Source: Bacteroidetes bacterium GWC2_46_850 (lineage in GTDB: Bacteria; Bacteroidota; Bacteroidia; Bacteroidales; Dysgonomonadaceae). Taken from it: a DNA stretch of 64,000 nucleotides. This document shows, in pieces, positions 23,769 to 32,430 of this stretch. A program made the position numbers and the translations under genes. The notes beneath the pieces were generated by a model, which worked only from the letters and a program-made list of their open reading frames with translations, was not told the origin of the DNA and searched no databases. The DNA is taken from NCBI GenBank assembly GCA_001768325.1, contig MENQ01000021.1, positions 1-64,000 on the forward strand. Reading direction: 5' to 3'. Numbering within the stretch: position 1 is the first letter of the stretch; each line of letters begins with the position of its first letter.

Positions 23769-25121
23769 TTGAAACGAATGGTATCCAAATATTTTTCCCT
23801 GGCATGGCTGCTTGTTCTTAACCTGTTGCTCCTCACCTCCTGCCTGAACTCAAACAACGAGGATCTGGAATATTCTCCTGATGCACAAATCTATGCTTTC
23901 TCGCTGTCATCTGCTACAGATACGTCCGATGTATTGCCGGCCACGAAATTCACCATTGATCAGGTAAACGGAAAAATCTTCAACCAGGAGCCGTTGCCAT
24001 ATCTGTTTCAGGTAGACAGCGTGGTACTCAACATTACCGGCTCCAGCACCTACAATTCATATACGCTGGTGCAGCTCAAACTACGCCCCGACAGTACATA
24101 CAACTGGATACAGGCCGACTCGGTAGCGATTAGCCGGTTAGAGAAAATCATCACGACGGCGCCCGACGGCATCACAAAGAAAACATATGATTTTCAACTG
24201 AATATCTATCAGGAAGATCCCTATCTCCTTCAATGGAAACAAAAGAGTCCCGGCTATTTGCCTGCTCCTGTTGTTTCACAGAAAACAATTGCTTTCAAAG
24301 GGCAGTTCATCACTTATTTTAACTCCGGCACTGCCACAAAAGCGATGTCCACAGCCATTGGCGACGGAACCGCATGGACCGCCCTCAGCCTGACGGGGTT
24401 GCCTTCCACGCTGCGGCTCTCATCGCTGGTTCCCACCGACGATGCCGTATATGGGCTCGACACCACAACAGGAATAGTTTATCAATCCGCAAACGGAATC
24501 AACTGGAGCCAGGTTGTCACCACAAACACGATAAAAGCAATCTATGGCGTGCTTCCTTCGGCAACCCAGGGTAAAATTCTGGCGGCTGCAGAAATGAACG
24601 GTGAGCTCACCTTCGTGCAAACAGATAATTTCTCGGTATTAAAGCCGATGAATAAGCTACCGGCAAACCTGCCTGTAAGAGATTTTTCAGCCACAAGGGC
24701 GGATATAACATCGTCCTATTCAAAATATTTGATTTTATCGGGAGGAGCTACAACCGACAGCAGTCTGAACAACAACATCTGGATTTTACTCGAAAATAAC
24801 GGCACCATCAGCTCCATCCCTTCAAGAATTTCGAATACCGTCCCGTTACAGGGTAGCAGCCTGTTTTTTTATGACGACAAAACTTATCTGATGACGACCT
24901 CATCGGATAAAAATGTACTGATGTCCTCACAGAACTATGGACTTGACTGGATTACGGCAGCAGATAATCAGGTATTCCCATCCGGTTTTACCCGACGGAC
25001 AAATACGTCGATCGTGACCGATGCTGGAAATAATGTATGGATATTCGGCGGAATATCTGCTACACAAACGCAACTGACCGATGTATGGAAAGGCAGGCTG
25101 AGCAAATATGCAACCAACTAA
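23769..25121 (+). CDS. Putative outer-membrane lipoprotein, DUF6242-like beta-propeller
   Basis: A 450-residue protein with a lipoprotein signal peptide (WLLVLNLLLLTSC, lipobox Cys at about residue 25). The first ~140 residues look like a small beta domain; the remainder has kelch- or sialidase-like blades with repeated phrases such as AVYGLDTTTGIVYQSANGINWSQ written in parts as YGLD..TG..YQS..G..W, then KYLILSGG, NIWILLENNG and NVWIFGGIS. I assign it to the DUF6242 type from memory of Bacteroidales genomes, with moderate certainty; the function is unknown. It lies upstream of the DUF6089-uppS-bamA cluster, which hints at an envelope role. Confidence 0.7.
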   Translation: MKRMVSKYFSLAWLLVLNLLLLTSCLNSNNEDLEYSPDAQIYAFSLSSATDTSDVLPATKFTIDQVNGKIFNQEPLPYLFQVDSVVLNITGSSTYNSYTLVQLKLRPDSTYNWIQADSVAISRLEKIITTAPDGITKKTYDFQLNIYQEDPYLLQWKQKSPGYLPAPVVSQKTIAFKGQFITYFNSGTATKAMSTAIGDGTAWTALSLTGLPSTLRLSSLVPTDDAVYGLDTTTGIVYQSANGINWSQVVTTNTIKAIYGVLPSATQGKILAAAEMNGELTFVQTDNFSVLKPMNKLPANLPVRDFSATRADITSSYSKYLILSGGATTDSSLNNNIWILLENNGTISSIPSRISNTVPLQGSSLFFYDDKTYLMTTSSDKNVLMSSQNYGLDWITAADNQVFPSGFTRRTNTSIVTDAGNNVWIFGGISATQTQLTDVWKGRLSKYATN

Positions 25122-25207
25122 AAGAGGATTATCATATTTGTTGAGCGAAAGATAATTTTTCATCCTAATTACCGTTCTCTTGGAAACAGGATTAAAGGAA
25201 TGAAGGT

Positions 25208-25918
25208 ATGAATATTCTGGCGAAACCACTGCTTGTGGTGATGATGGCGGTATTTTTAACGGCACCTTTCTCGGCAGACATTTATGCGCAGGAGTATAAA
25301 TACGAGGCTGGAGGGGCAGTAGGGATTTCCTCCTACATGGGCGATGCCAACAAAACGCGTTACATGGATCACCCGGGGTTTGCAGCAGGGTTACTTTTCC
25401 GATACAACATCAACTTCCATTGGGCATTAAAAACGAACCTGCTGGTAGGAAGAATCTCCGGAGATACCCGTGACTCGGGTAACATTTTCCCATCGGGACA
25501 GCCGGAATCCTTTCGTCGTACTTTTACAGAGGCAGCCACCCAGGCCGAATTGAACTTCCTGCCCTACAGTGACAAGTACCGGTATATGGGAACGAAACCC
25601 TATACACCCTACTTGTTTGTCGGCGCCGGTATCACATACGCCCCGGGAGAGTTTGAATACATAGGTATGAACATGCCTTTTGGCGTTGGGTTTAAGTTCA
25701 AACTAAAAAACAGACTGAATATTGCCATTGAGTGTTCCATGCGGAAGTTGTTTGGTGACGATTTCGATGTGGCGCAAAAAAAAACGCAGACATGGAGTTT
25801 AGAACAACCCTACGGCATCGGGAGCAGTCTCCTTAAAAACCGGGATTGGTATTCAGTCACAATGATTTGCCTTACCTGGGACTTCGGTCTGAGAGAAGAT
25901 CCCTGTCATGGCAACTAA
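25208..25918 (+). CDS. DUF6089 family outer-membrane beta-barrel protein
   Basis: A 236-residue protein with a signal peptide (MNILAKPLLVVMMAVFLTAP, cleavage after YAQ at about residue 28). The rest alternates beta strands typical of small OmpA/OmpW-like barrels (AGGAVGISSYMGDANKTRYM, LLFRYNINFHWALKTNLLVG, YTPYLFVGAGITYAPG, FGVGFKFKLKNRLNIAIEC). In Bacteroidales this family regularly sits just before uppS and bamA, as here (18 nt before uppS). The function is unknown; the context suggests outer-membrane assembly. Confidence 0.85.
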   Translation: MNILAKPLLVVMMAVFLTAPFSADIYAQEYKYEAGGAVGISSYMGDANKTRYMDHPGFAAGLLFRYNINFHWALKTNLLVGRISGDTRDSGNIFPSGQPESFRRTFTEAATQAELNFLPYSDKYRYMGTKPYTPYLFVGAGITYAPGEFEYIGMNMPFGVGFKFKLKNRLNIAIECSMRKLFGDDFDVAQKKTQTWSLEQPYGIGSSLLKNRDWYSVTMICLTWDFGLREDPCHGN

Positions 25919-25936
25919 CTTATTAGCCACAAAAAG

Positions 25937-26686
25937 ATGTCGCTATTTGAAAAAATTGATCATCACCGTATTCCCTCTCACATAGCCATCATCATGGATG
26001 GCAACGGACGTTGGGCAAAAGCCAGAGGCCTGGAAAGAGCCGAAGGTCACCGGGAAGGCGTGAAGGCCATCAGAAAAGTGGTGCAAGGCGCCATCAGGGC
26101 ATCGGTTCAAACCCTCACCCTGTATGCTTTCTCTACCGAGAACTGGTTTCGTCCTGAAGAAGAGATAGAAGGATTGATGGACTTAATGGTGTATGCCATT
26201 GCCAATGAGACTGCAGACCTGAAAAAAAACGGTGTGAGCATTGCCTCTATTGGTGATTTAAGCCGTCTTCCCGAGAATGTGAGGGAATCGCTCGAGACAT
26301 GTATCCGGGAAACATCGGGAGGCAGGAATCTCAAGCTGGTGATAGCTTTAAGCTATTCATCCAGATGGGAGCTTGCAGAGGCAACCCGTCGGATATCGGA
26401 AGATGTGATCAAAGGAGTTTTGAAAACTGAGAATATTGATGAAGAAACCATCAACAGATATCTCACCACCAGCACTCTTACCGATCCCGATCTTCTGATC
26501 AGGACCGGCGGAGAGCTAAGGATCAGCAATTTTCTGTTGTGGCAATGTGCCTATACAGAGTTTTATTTTACGGAAACCTTTTGGCCCGATTTCGGTGAGG
26601 AGGCGCTTTATAAAGCCATTCTCGACTTTCAGTGCCGCGAAAGGAGATACGGTAAAACCAGTGAACAGATAGAATCAGATAAATAA
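25937..26686 (+). CDS. uppS: Isoprenyl transferase (undecaprenyl diphosphate synthase)
   Basis: Makes the C55 lipid carrier for peptidoglycan and O-antigen from farnesyl diphosphate and IPP (cis-prenyltransferase). A 249-residue protein. The catalytic region IIMDGNGRWAKARGL has Asp21; conserved LTLYAFSTENWFRP follows at about 56-69, and the C-terminal DLLIRTGGELRISNFLLWQ with the Tyr/Glu-rich ELYF-like TEFYFTETFWPDF completes the family pattern. It is between DUF6089 and bamA, 47 nt before bamA. Confidence 0.96.
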   Translation: MSLFEKIDHHRIPSHIAIIMDGNGRWAKARGLERAEGHREGVKAIRKVVQGAIRASVQTLTLYAFSTENWFRPEEEIEGLMDLMVYAIANETADLKKNGVSIASIGDLSRLPENVRESLETCIRETSGGRNLKLVIALSYSSRWELAEATRRISEDVIKGVLKTENIDEETINRYLTTSTLTDPDLLIRTGGELRISNFLLWQCAYTEFYFTETFWPDFGEEALYKAILDFQCRERRYGKTSEQIESDK

Positions 26687-26733
26687 ACCGGTACATACTG
26701 AACCAAAGACAGTCAGAGAAAAGATATATCACA

Positions 26734-29430
26734 ATGTTGAAGAATACATTCACCTTACTTTTGTTACTCACCCTGCTTTCACAGACAGTGTCGCTGGCAC
26801 AGACCAACGACACTGTGCGTACTGTTGTCCCGAGTGAACTAGACATCAACTACACAGCTCCTCCAAAAAAATATTATATCGCCGACATCGATGTCACCGG
26901 GGTGGAAGGCACCATGTATGAAGATCAGAAGTTTGTTCTGGTTGGCTTTTCGGGATTGATAAAGGGGCAAGAGATACAGATTCCCGGTGAGGATATCACC
27001 AATGCCCTGAAGCGTTTTTGGAAGCAGGGACTCTTTTCGGATGTGAAAATACTGCAAACCCGGATTGAAGGTGACAGCGTTTGGCTTGAGCTGCGGCTTA
27101 CCGACCGTCCCCGGGTGGCAGACATTCGCTACATCGGCATGAAAAAGAGCGAGCAGGAGGATATTGAGAAAAAAATCGGCTTTGTGAAAGGGAATCAGAT
27201 CACTCCTCCCCAGATTGACCGGGCAGAGACAATCATCAAGAGTTTTTTCGAGGAGAAAGGATTCGGTGATGCCGAAGTGAGGATCTTTCAGCGACCGGAC
27301 AGCACCCAGAAGAATCAGGTGGTGCTCGAGGTTGATGTGGACAAAAAGGAAAAGCTGAAGGTCAACAACATCGAGATAACAGGAAACGAGGCGCTCTCCG
27401 ACAATCAACTAAAAAGGGCAATGAAAAAGACGAACGAAAAGGGGAAGATCAGAAATCTATTCCGGGCAAAGAAGTTCGTGGAAGACCTTTATGAAGCAGA
27501 CAAGAAAAATATTATCACCAAATACCAGGAGAAAGGTTACCGTGACGCCGAGATTTTGAGCGACACAGTCTACAAGTATGACGACAAAACGGTTAATATA
27601 GAACTGCTGGTAGAGGAGGGTCCCCAGTATCACATCCGCTCCATTAACTGGGTAGGCAACACGCAGTATCCTTCAGCACGTCTGGAACAGCTGCTAAATA
27701 TGGAACCGGGTGATGTATACAACCAGAAGAAACTGCAGGAGAGATTGGTTTCCGACGAAGATGCTGCCGTGAACCTGTACCAAAATAACGGTTATCTGTT
27801 CTCGAACATCGATCCGGTGGAGATCAACATAGAAAGCGATTCCGTGGATCTGGAACTGCGTGTGGTGGAGGGACCCAAGGCCACCATCAAGCGGGTCATT
27901 ATACAGGGAAACGACCGTTTGTATGAAGATGTGATCAGAAGAGAATTAAGAACCAAACCAGGAGCAGTTTTCAGCAAGGAGGACCTGCTACGCTCGGTAC
28001 GCGAAATTGCCCAGACCGGACACTTCGACCCCGAAGCACTCTCTGCCGACATCGGACAGGGAATTAGTCCGAATCAGGAAGACGGAACAGTAGACATCAC
28101 CTATCCGCTCACCTCGAAAGGAAACGATCAGATTGAATTCTCGGCCGGCTGGGGTGTAACCGGCCTGGTGGGTAAACTCAGTTTGAAACTGAACAACTTC
28201 TCCCTGAAAAACATGTTGAACCCCTCCATGCACAGAGGCATCATTCCGCAGGGTGAGGGACAGACACTGGTACTGAGTGCACAAACCAATGGCCGTTACT
28301 ACCAGTCTTATCAATTCCAGTTTATGGAACCCTGGTTTGGCGGTAAAAGGCCCAACAACCTGTCGGTGAGTGCATATTACTCACGATATACCGGTCTGAA
28401 CACCAACTATTATTCCCAAAACAGCTACTACAATCCTTATATGTATGGTTATGGCAGCGGTTATGGTGGTTACGGCGGTTATGGTGGCTATGGCGGATAT
28501 GGTGGCTATGGCGGATATGGTGGCTATGGCGGATACCAGGATATGGCAGAATATGCCTACGACCCCGATCAGGTCTTCAGTATGGTGGGTCTCTCGCTGG
28601 GTTACGGTAAACGACTTGAATGGCCCGACGACTACTTTCAGTTCATGGCAGAATTGGGATATCAACGCTACAATTTGAAAAACTGGTCATACAACCAATT
28701 TCCTTTTCAAACAGGGGTGAGCAACAGCATCACGCTTGGGTTCACTTTGTCTCGTATTTCTACCGACAACCCCATCTATACACGCACCGGTTCTCAGTTT
28801 ACCCTGAGTGTAAATGCCACTCCTCCCTTCTCGTTGTGGGATACCAATGATTATGCTGCCATGGCTTACAGCGATCCGAATAAATACAAATGGAATGAAT
28901 ACCACAAGTGGAAACTGAAAGTACGTACCTTCACGCCACTCGCACCCTCTACAGTAACCCGTACGCCCGTAATGGCCACACGCGTGGAGTTTGGTATTCT
29001 CGGACATTACAATAAAAATAAACTGACGCCCTTTGAAACGTTCGACGTGGGAGGTGACGGGATGAGTGGTTATACCAGCTCTTTCGCTACCGAGAACATC
29101 GCACTGAGGGGATACGAAAACAACTCCATTGCCACGCAGGCGCGCGCTTATACCCGTCTGGGGCTGGAATTACGTTATCCCTTCATCCTGGAACCCAACT
29201 CCACCATTTATGGTGTAGCGTTTCTGGAGGCCGGTAACGCGTGGTATAACGTGAAAGATCTGAATCCTTTCGACCTGAAGCGTTCAGCCGGTGTGGGAGC
29301 CAGAATATTCCTGCCAATGATCGGACTGATGGGTATCGACTGGGCATACGGATTTGATACTGTCTACGGGAGTGGGAGCAGACAAAGGGGAGGAAGCCAG
29401 TTCCATTTTATCATTGGACAGGAATTCTAA
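26734..29430 (+). CDS. bamA: Outer membrane protein assembly factor BamA
   Basis: Central Omp85 insertase that folds beta-barrels into the outer membrane. An 898-residue protein: signal peptide (LLLLLTLLSQTVSLAQ, cleaved near residue 23), five POTRA domains over about residues 48-440 (for instance GNEALSDNQLKRAMK, GNTQYPSARLEQLL, GNDRLYEDVIRRELRT), and a 16-strand barrel from about 460 to the C-terminal FHFIIGQEF. The lid-loop VRGF-like motif appears as ALRGY at about 787. The odd point is a (Tyr-Gly-Gly)x8 run at residues 577-600 in an early barrel loop, encoded by a 9-nt tandem repeat. Followed by two ompH genes. Confidence 0.95.
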   Translation: MLKNTFTLLLLLTLLSQTVSLAQTNDTVRTVVPSELDINYTAPPKKYYIADIDVTGVEGTMYEDQKFVLVGFSGLIKGQEIQIPGEDITNALKRFWKQGLFSDVKILQTRIEGDSVWLELRLTDRPRVADIRYIGMKKSEQEDIEKKIGFVKGNQITPPQIDRAETIIKSFFEEKGFGDAEVRIFQRPDSTQKNQVVLEVDVDKKEKLKVNNIEITGNEALSDNQLKRAMKKTNEKGKIRNLFRAKKFVEDLYEADKKNIITKYQEKGYRDAEILSDTVYKYDDKTVNIELLVEEGPQYHIRSINWVGNTQYPSARLEQLLNMEPGDVYNQKKLQERLVSDEDAAVNLYQNNGYLFSNIDPVEINIESDSVDLELRVVEGPKATIKRVIIQGNDRLYEDVIRRELRTKPGAVFSKEDLLRSVREIAQTGHFDPEALSADIGQGISPNQEDGTVDITYPLTSKGNDQIEFSAGWGVTGLVGKLSLKLNNFSLKNMLNPSMHRGIIPQGEGQTLVLSAQTNGRYYQSYQFQFMEPWFGGKRPNNLSVSAYYSRYTGLNTNYYSQNSYYNPYMYGYGSGYGGYGGYGGYGGYGGYGGYGGYGGYQDMAEYAYDPDQVFSMVGLSLGYGKRLEWPDDYFQFMAELGYQRYNLKNWSYNQFPFQTGVSNSITLGFTLSRISTDNPIYTRTGSQFTLSVNATPPFSLWDTNDYAAMAYSDPNKYKWNEYHKWKLKVRTFTPLAPSTVTRTPVMATRVEFGILGHYNKNKLTPFETFDVGGDGMSGYTSSFATENIALRGYENNSIATQARAYTRLGLELRYPFILEPNSTIYGVAFLEAGNAWYNVKDLNPFDLKRSAGVGARIFLPMIGLMGIDWAYGFDTVYGSGSRQRGGSQFHFIIGQEF
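28462..28533 (+). repeat. In-frame 9-nt tandem repeat encoding (YGG)8 in bamA
   Basis: Eight units TA(T/C)GG(T/C)GG(T/C/A). The last six units form three identical 18-nt copies, TATGGTGGCTATGGCGGA, at 28480-28533, a sign of recent duplication by slippage. It adds a Gly/Tyr-rich stretch to a predicted surface loop. Confidence 0.95.
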
Positions 29431-29487
29431 CCGTTTTTTTGTATCTCACCGCCTTTGCCCTATTTAACTATTTTTACGGAAGTCGTT

Positions 29488-29515
29488 GTAAACGTTTGTA
29501 ACATGAACCCGTCTT
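29488..29515 (+). promoter_or_regulatory. possible ECF-sigma-type promoter upstream of ompH
   Basis: GTAAAC, a 16-nt spacer and CGTCTT resemble the AAC/CGTCT pattern of extracytoplasmic-function sigma promoters. No TAnnTTTG motif is seen in this 153-nt gap. A second TGTAAC (29497-29502) lies too close to CGTCTT to serve as its -35. Weak call. Confidence 0.25.
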
Positions 29516-29583
29516 AGATAACAGCAAAACAATAGGATAAAAACGTATTCCCGTTTCAACCAATTAAAATAAAAGGAGAAATC

Positions 29584-30099
29584 ATGATGAAAAGGACACT
29601 GTTAATAATCGGATTGTTGATCTCATTGACAATGAGCAGCACCTATGCCCAACAATATGCACTCATTGATATGGAATACATTCTCGAAAGGATTCCCGCC
29701 TACGAAAGCGCCAACAAACAACTCGAAAGCTTGTCTGCAGAATGGCAAAAGAAGGTAGACGCAGAGGTGGAGATTGTGAATGCCCTGTATAAAAAATATC
29801 AGGCCGACCTGGCGTTGCTCGCTGGAACGGAAAAGACCAAACGTGAAAACGAAATCGTGGCGAAGGAGAATGCAATTCAGGAACTCCGGAACCAATATTT
29901 CGGCCCCCAGGGTGAACTGTTCAAGCAACAGGAAGCATTGATCAAACCCATACAGGATAATATCTACGAAGCCGTCAAGGAGATTGCCACGAGCCGTGGT
30001 TATACAGTGGTGGTGGACAGGGCATCAGCCACCTCCATCATCTTCGCTTCTCCAGGCATAGACATTAGTGATCAGGTGCTTTCAAGGTTAGGCTATTAA
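29584..30099 (+). CDS. OmpH family periplasmic chaperone (Skp-like), copy 1
   Basis: A 171-residue protein: signal peptide (LLIIGLLISLTMSSTYAQ), then the OmpH fold with opening strand QYALIDMEYILERIP, a long coiled-coil arm at about residues 40-110 (QLESLSAEWQKKVDAEVE onwards) and closing strands YTVVVDRAS and SATSIIFASPGIDISDQVL. Skp-type proteins hold unfolded outer-membrane proteins before BamA. The preceding AAAGGAG is a possible ribosome site, with ATG at 29584 or 29587. It lies directly after bamA, as usual in the phylum. Confidence 0.92.
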   Translation: MMKRTLLIIGLLISLTMSSTYAQQYALIDMEYILERIPAYESANKQLESLSAEWQKKVDAEVEIVNALYKKYQADLALLAGTEKTKRENEIVAKENAIQELRNQYFGPQGELFKQQEALIKPIQDNIYEAVKEIATSRGYTVVVDRASATSIIFASPGIDISDQVLSRLGY

Positions 30100-30111
30100 A
30101 AATAAATAGTT

Positions 30112-30119
30112 TATCTTTG
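30112..30119 (+). promoter_or_regulatory. TAnnTTTG promoter -7 element for second ompH
   Basis: TATCTTTG, 46 nt before ATG 30166, so the second ompH can be transcribed apart from the first. Confidence 0.55.
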
Positions 30120-30165
30120 TGCCGATTTAACCAAGGAGTTTTAATTATAAATTACAATAGCAATC

Positions 30166-30672
30166 ATGTTAAAAAAATTATTGATCTTTTTTATTGCACT
30201 GGCTCCGCTAGCAGCTGTGGCTCAGGATGTGAAAATCGCATATCTCAACGCACAGGAGATTTTCGCTGCCATGCCCGAACTGGCCGGTATTGAGACACAA
30301 CTCAGTTCCAAACAGGAAGAAATTTCCAAAAACGGACAGGCCCTGGTTGATGAATTCAACAAAAAATCGGAAGAGTTCAACAAGGCTGCAAGTACCTCTG
30401 AGGCAGTACAACAGGACCAGCAAAAGCAACTTGCTCAAATTCAGGAGAGATATCAGGTTTATCTTCAAAACAGCCAGCAAGAGATGCAGCAGTTACAGCA
30501 AAAGCTGCTGGAACCGGTCAACAAAAAAATTGCCGATGCCATCAAAGCGGTGGGAGATGAAAACAAATACACTTTCGTCTTCGATGTTTCCACCATGCAA
30601 TCACCCATCGTGTATGTAAGCCCAACCGCTACAAATATTACACCAACAGTGAAGACTAAATTGGGTCTGTAA
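30166..30672 (+). CDS. OmpH family periplasmic chaperone (Skp-like), copy 2
   Basis: A 168-residue paralogue of the preceding gene: signal peptide (LLIFFIALAPLAAVAQ), strand VKIAYLNAQEIFAAMPEL, glutamine-rich coiled coil at about residues 40-125, closing strands KYTFVFDVSTMQSPIVYVSP and TVKTKLGL. The two copies differ clearly in sequence, so the duplication is old. It has its own promoter motif and ends in a strong terminator. Confidence 0.92.
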   Translation: MLKKLLIFFIALAPLAAVAQDVKIAYLNAQEIFAAMPELAGIETQLSSKQEEISKNGQALVDEFNKKSEEFNKAASTSEAVQQDQQKQLAQIQERYQVYLQNSQQEMQQLQQKLLEPVNKKIADAIKAVGDENKYTFVFDVSTMQSPIVYVSPTATNITPTVKTKLGL

Positions 30673-30696
30673 TAAAAGAATGATGACGATAACACC

Positions 30697-30728
30697 AAAA
30701 AGGGTCTCTGTAAAGAGACCCTTTTTTT
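30697..30728 (+). terminator. Bidirectional intrinsic terminator after ompH
   Basis: Stem AAAAAGGGTCTCT / AGAGACCCTTTTT (13 bp) with loop GTAA, flanked by A-runs and T-runs. It serves the plus-strand ompH and the convergent universal stress protein gene ending at 30749. Confidence 0.9.
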
Positions 30729-30748
30729 GTATTATATTGCTGAAAATA

Positions 30749-31894
30749 TTACATCCCTTTGATCACCAGCAGGGGTGTATCTGAATGGAACAGCATCCTT
30801 CGGGCGATGCCCGGATTGAACATCCTGGCAAAAATATTACGTCGGGAACTTGACAGGGAGATCATGTCAATCTTGTTTTCTTTCACGAATTTATCAAGTG
30901 CCTCTTCCATTCCTTCGCTCTGTTCAATCAACTTGTACTCGGTTCGCAGGTGGGGATATAATTCTGAAAAATGTTTCTGGATGCCCGAGAGTTTTATTTC
31001 ATTCCACACATCCTCCTTCTTGGCGATATGAGCAAGATAAACCTTTACAGGGTTAAGCTTCAAGAACTCCATCATGATATCAAAAGCCTTGAATTCCCGT
31101 TCCTGAAAATTGGTAAGAAATACGATAGACTGCATCTTCAAAAGCTCCTTGGTTTTGGCTCCTTCAGGAATCGCAAAAATGGGTGTTTTACAACCTTCTA
31201 TCACCTCTGCCGTCACACTTCCGATAAGATCAAGCTCCTTGGCGCTCTTTCCCCTGGTTCCCATGACGATGGCCTTGGGATGCATTTTTTTTGAATAAGA
31301 GATGATTTCTTCTTCGGGAAGGCCTTCCATCAGCACTGTTTTATATGATACAGCTGGTAACGCTCCGGAGGCAACTTTTTCTTCAATTTTTCTCACCAGG
31401 CTCTGCATCTCGTTTTCGGTTTTTTGCCTTATATCCTGGTAAAGGTCTCTGTCTGTTGCCTGTAAGGTAAACGAATCGCCAAATGGTATGGCACCGGGGT
31501 AAAATGGTGTAAAGAAAGCGTGTAACAGTTTCACCTTACAGTTCAGTTCATGTGCAAGATGAAAGCCAAATTCACATGCTGCCAGTGAGTATGCAGAAAA
31601 GTCTACCGGCACGAGTATTTCCTTGTTGACCTCCTGTTCCTCATCCTTACCGACCGGGGATGCAAAATCTACTTTCTCTATCACGCGGAGTGCCGCGGGA
31701 AGATCGGTTTCATTGATGCGTACACGCACGTTACCCGGTATAACGGGATCGATCATCTTAATACCATGGATGACGGCCGGAATACCTTCCGACTCAAGAA
31801 TCGATTTCAGGATATGGGCCTTTTCATAGGAATGAATGGCTACCGTAACCAACTTCTCATCGTGCGTATTTTTATTTTTACCATCTTTTTCCAT
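30749..31894 (-). CDS. Tandem universal stress protein with N-terminal DUF2007-like domain
   Basis: A 381-residue protein. Residues about 14-76 (VTVAIHSYEKAHILKSILES, GIPAVIHG, VRVRINETDLPAALRVIE) resemble DUF2007, a putative signalling domain. Then come two UspA domains: about 91-237 (EILVPVDFSAYSLAACEFGF to a GTRGKSAKELDLIGSVTAEVI-like ATP site, about 207-228) and about 250-381, where the ATP motif is degenerate (SLSSSRRNIFARMFNPGIARR). The first domain probably binds ATP; the second may only dimerise. The role is general stress or nucleotide sensing, inferred from the family. Monocistronic, with no clear promoter motif seen. Confidence 0.88.
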   Translation of the reverse strand: MEKDGKNKNTHDEKLVTVAIHSYEKAHILKSILESEGIPAVIHGIKMIDPVIPGNVRVRINETDLPAALRVIEKVDFASPVGKDEEQEVNKEILVPVDFSAYSLAACEFGFHLAHELNCKVKLLHAFFTPFYPGAIPFGDSFTLQATDRDLYQDIRQKTENEMQSLVRKIEEKVASGALPAVSYKTVLMEGLPEEEIISYSKKMHPKAIVMGTRGKSAKELDLIGSVTAEVIEGCKTPIFAIPEGAKTKELLKMQSIVFLTNFQEREFKAFDIMMEFLKLNPVKVYLAHIAKKEDVWNEIKLSGIQKHFSELYPHLRTEYKLIEQSEGMEEALDKFVKENKIDMISLSSSRRNIFARMFNPGIARRMLFHSDTPLLVIKGM

Positions 31895-32007
31895 ACTGTA
31901 TATTCTTTACATGTTCATGGATCTGTGGCCATAAACAACGGGTTGGGTCAAAGGACAAAAAACCCGACATCCGGCTGCATGAGCCTGAGATATTGGGTCA
32001 CATTTTT

Positions 32008-32298
32008 TTAATCAACTTCTTTTGTTTCTACTTCTTCGGGTTGTGGATAATCTTCAAGCCCGAGTATCTTCAATGCCTTATCGAAAATTGTGGTATCGTC
32101 GAGTACGACAATACCACCATTCGGTCCCGGTTCAATGTGTATTCCTACACTTCTCCCTTCCTTGTAATTGTATCCACCAAAGTAGTTACGGACTGTTTCG
32201 GGCTTCATATCCAATTCCGCGGCGATTTGGTGGATACTACCATCGGGTAGCTTGTCTTTCAGTTCTCTCAATTCATTAAATGTAATTGTTCTTGCCAT
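32008..32298 (-). CDS. Small HTH DNA-binding protein
   Basis: A 96-residue protein. The N-terminal half has a helix-turn-helix (FNELRELKDKLPDGSIHQIA, then ELDMKPETVRNYFGG), the C-terminal half a short beta region (GIHIEPGPNGGIVVLDDTTIF) and an acidic tail (PQPEEVETKEVD). I recognise it as a conserved Bacteroidales small DNA-binding protein but know no function. It is flanked by gaps of about 110-130 nt on each side and stands alone; no TAnnTTTG motif is clear upstream. Confidence 0.82.
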   Translation of the reverse strand: MARTITFNELRELKDKLPDGSIHQIAAELDMKPETVRNYFGGYNYKEGRSVGIHIEPGPNGGIVVLDDTTIFDKALKILGLEDYPQPEEVETKEVD

Positions 32299-32430
32299 GG
32301 CTTTTTATTTTTATGTTGATAATACATTTAGGATTTATTTCATGCCCTAAACTTACACAAAAAAAAAGATATCCCAAACTATTTCTAAAAATATTTACGA
32401 AAATGTTTCGCTGCTATCAATAGAACATAT

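Noticed and set aside
28462-28533. CRISPR-like or other short regularly spaced repeat
   Set aside because: The units are contiguous, 9 nt long and in frame within bamA, so this is a coding tandem repeat.
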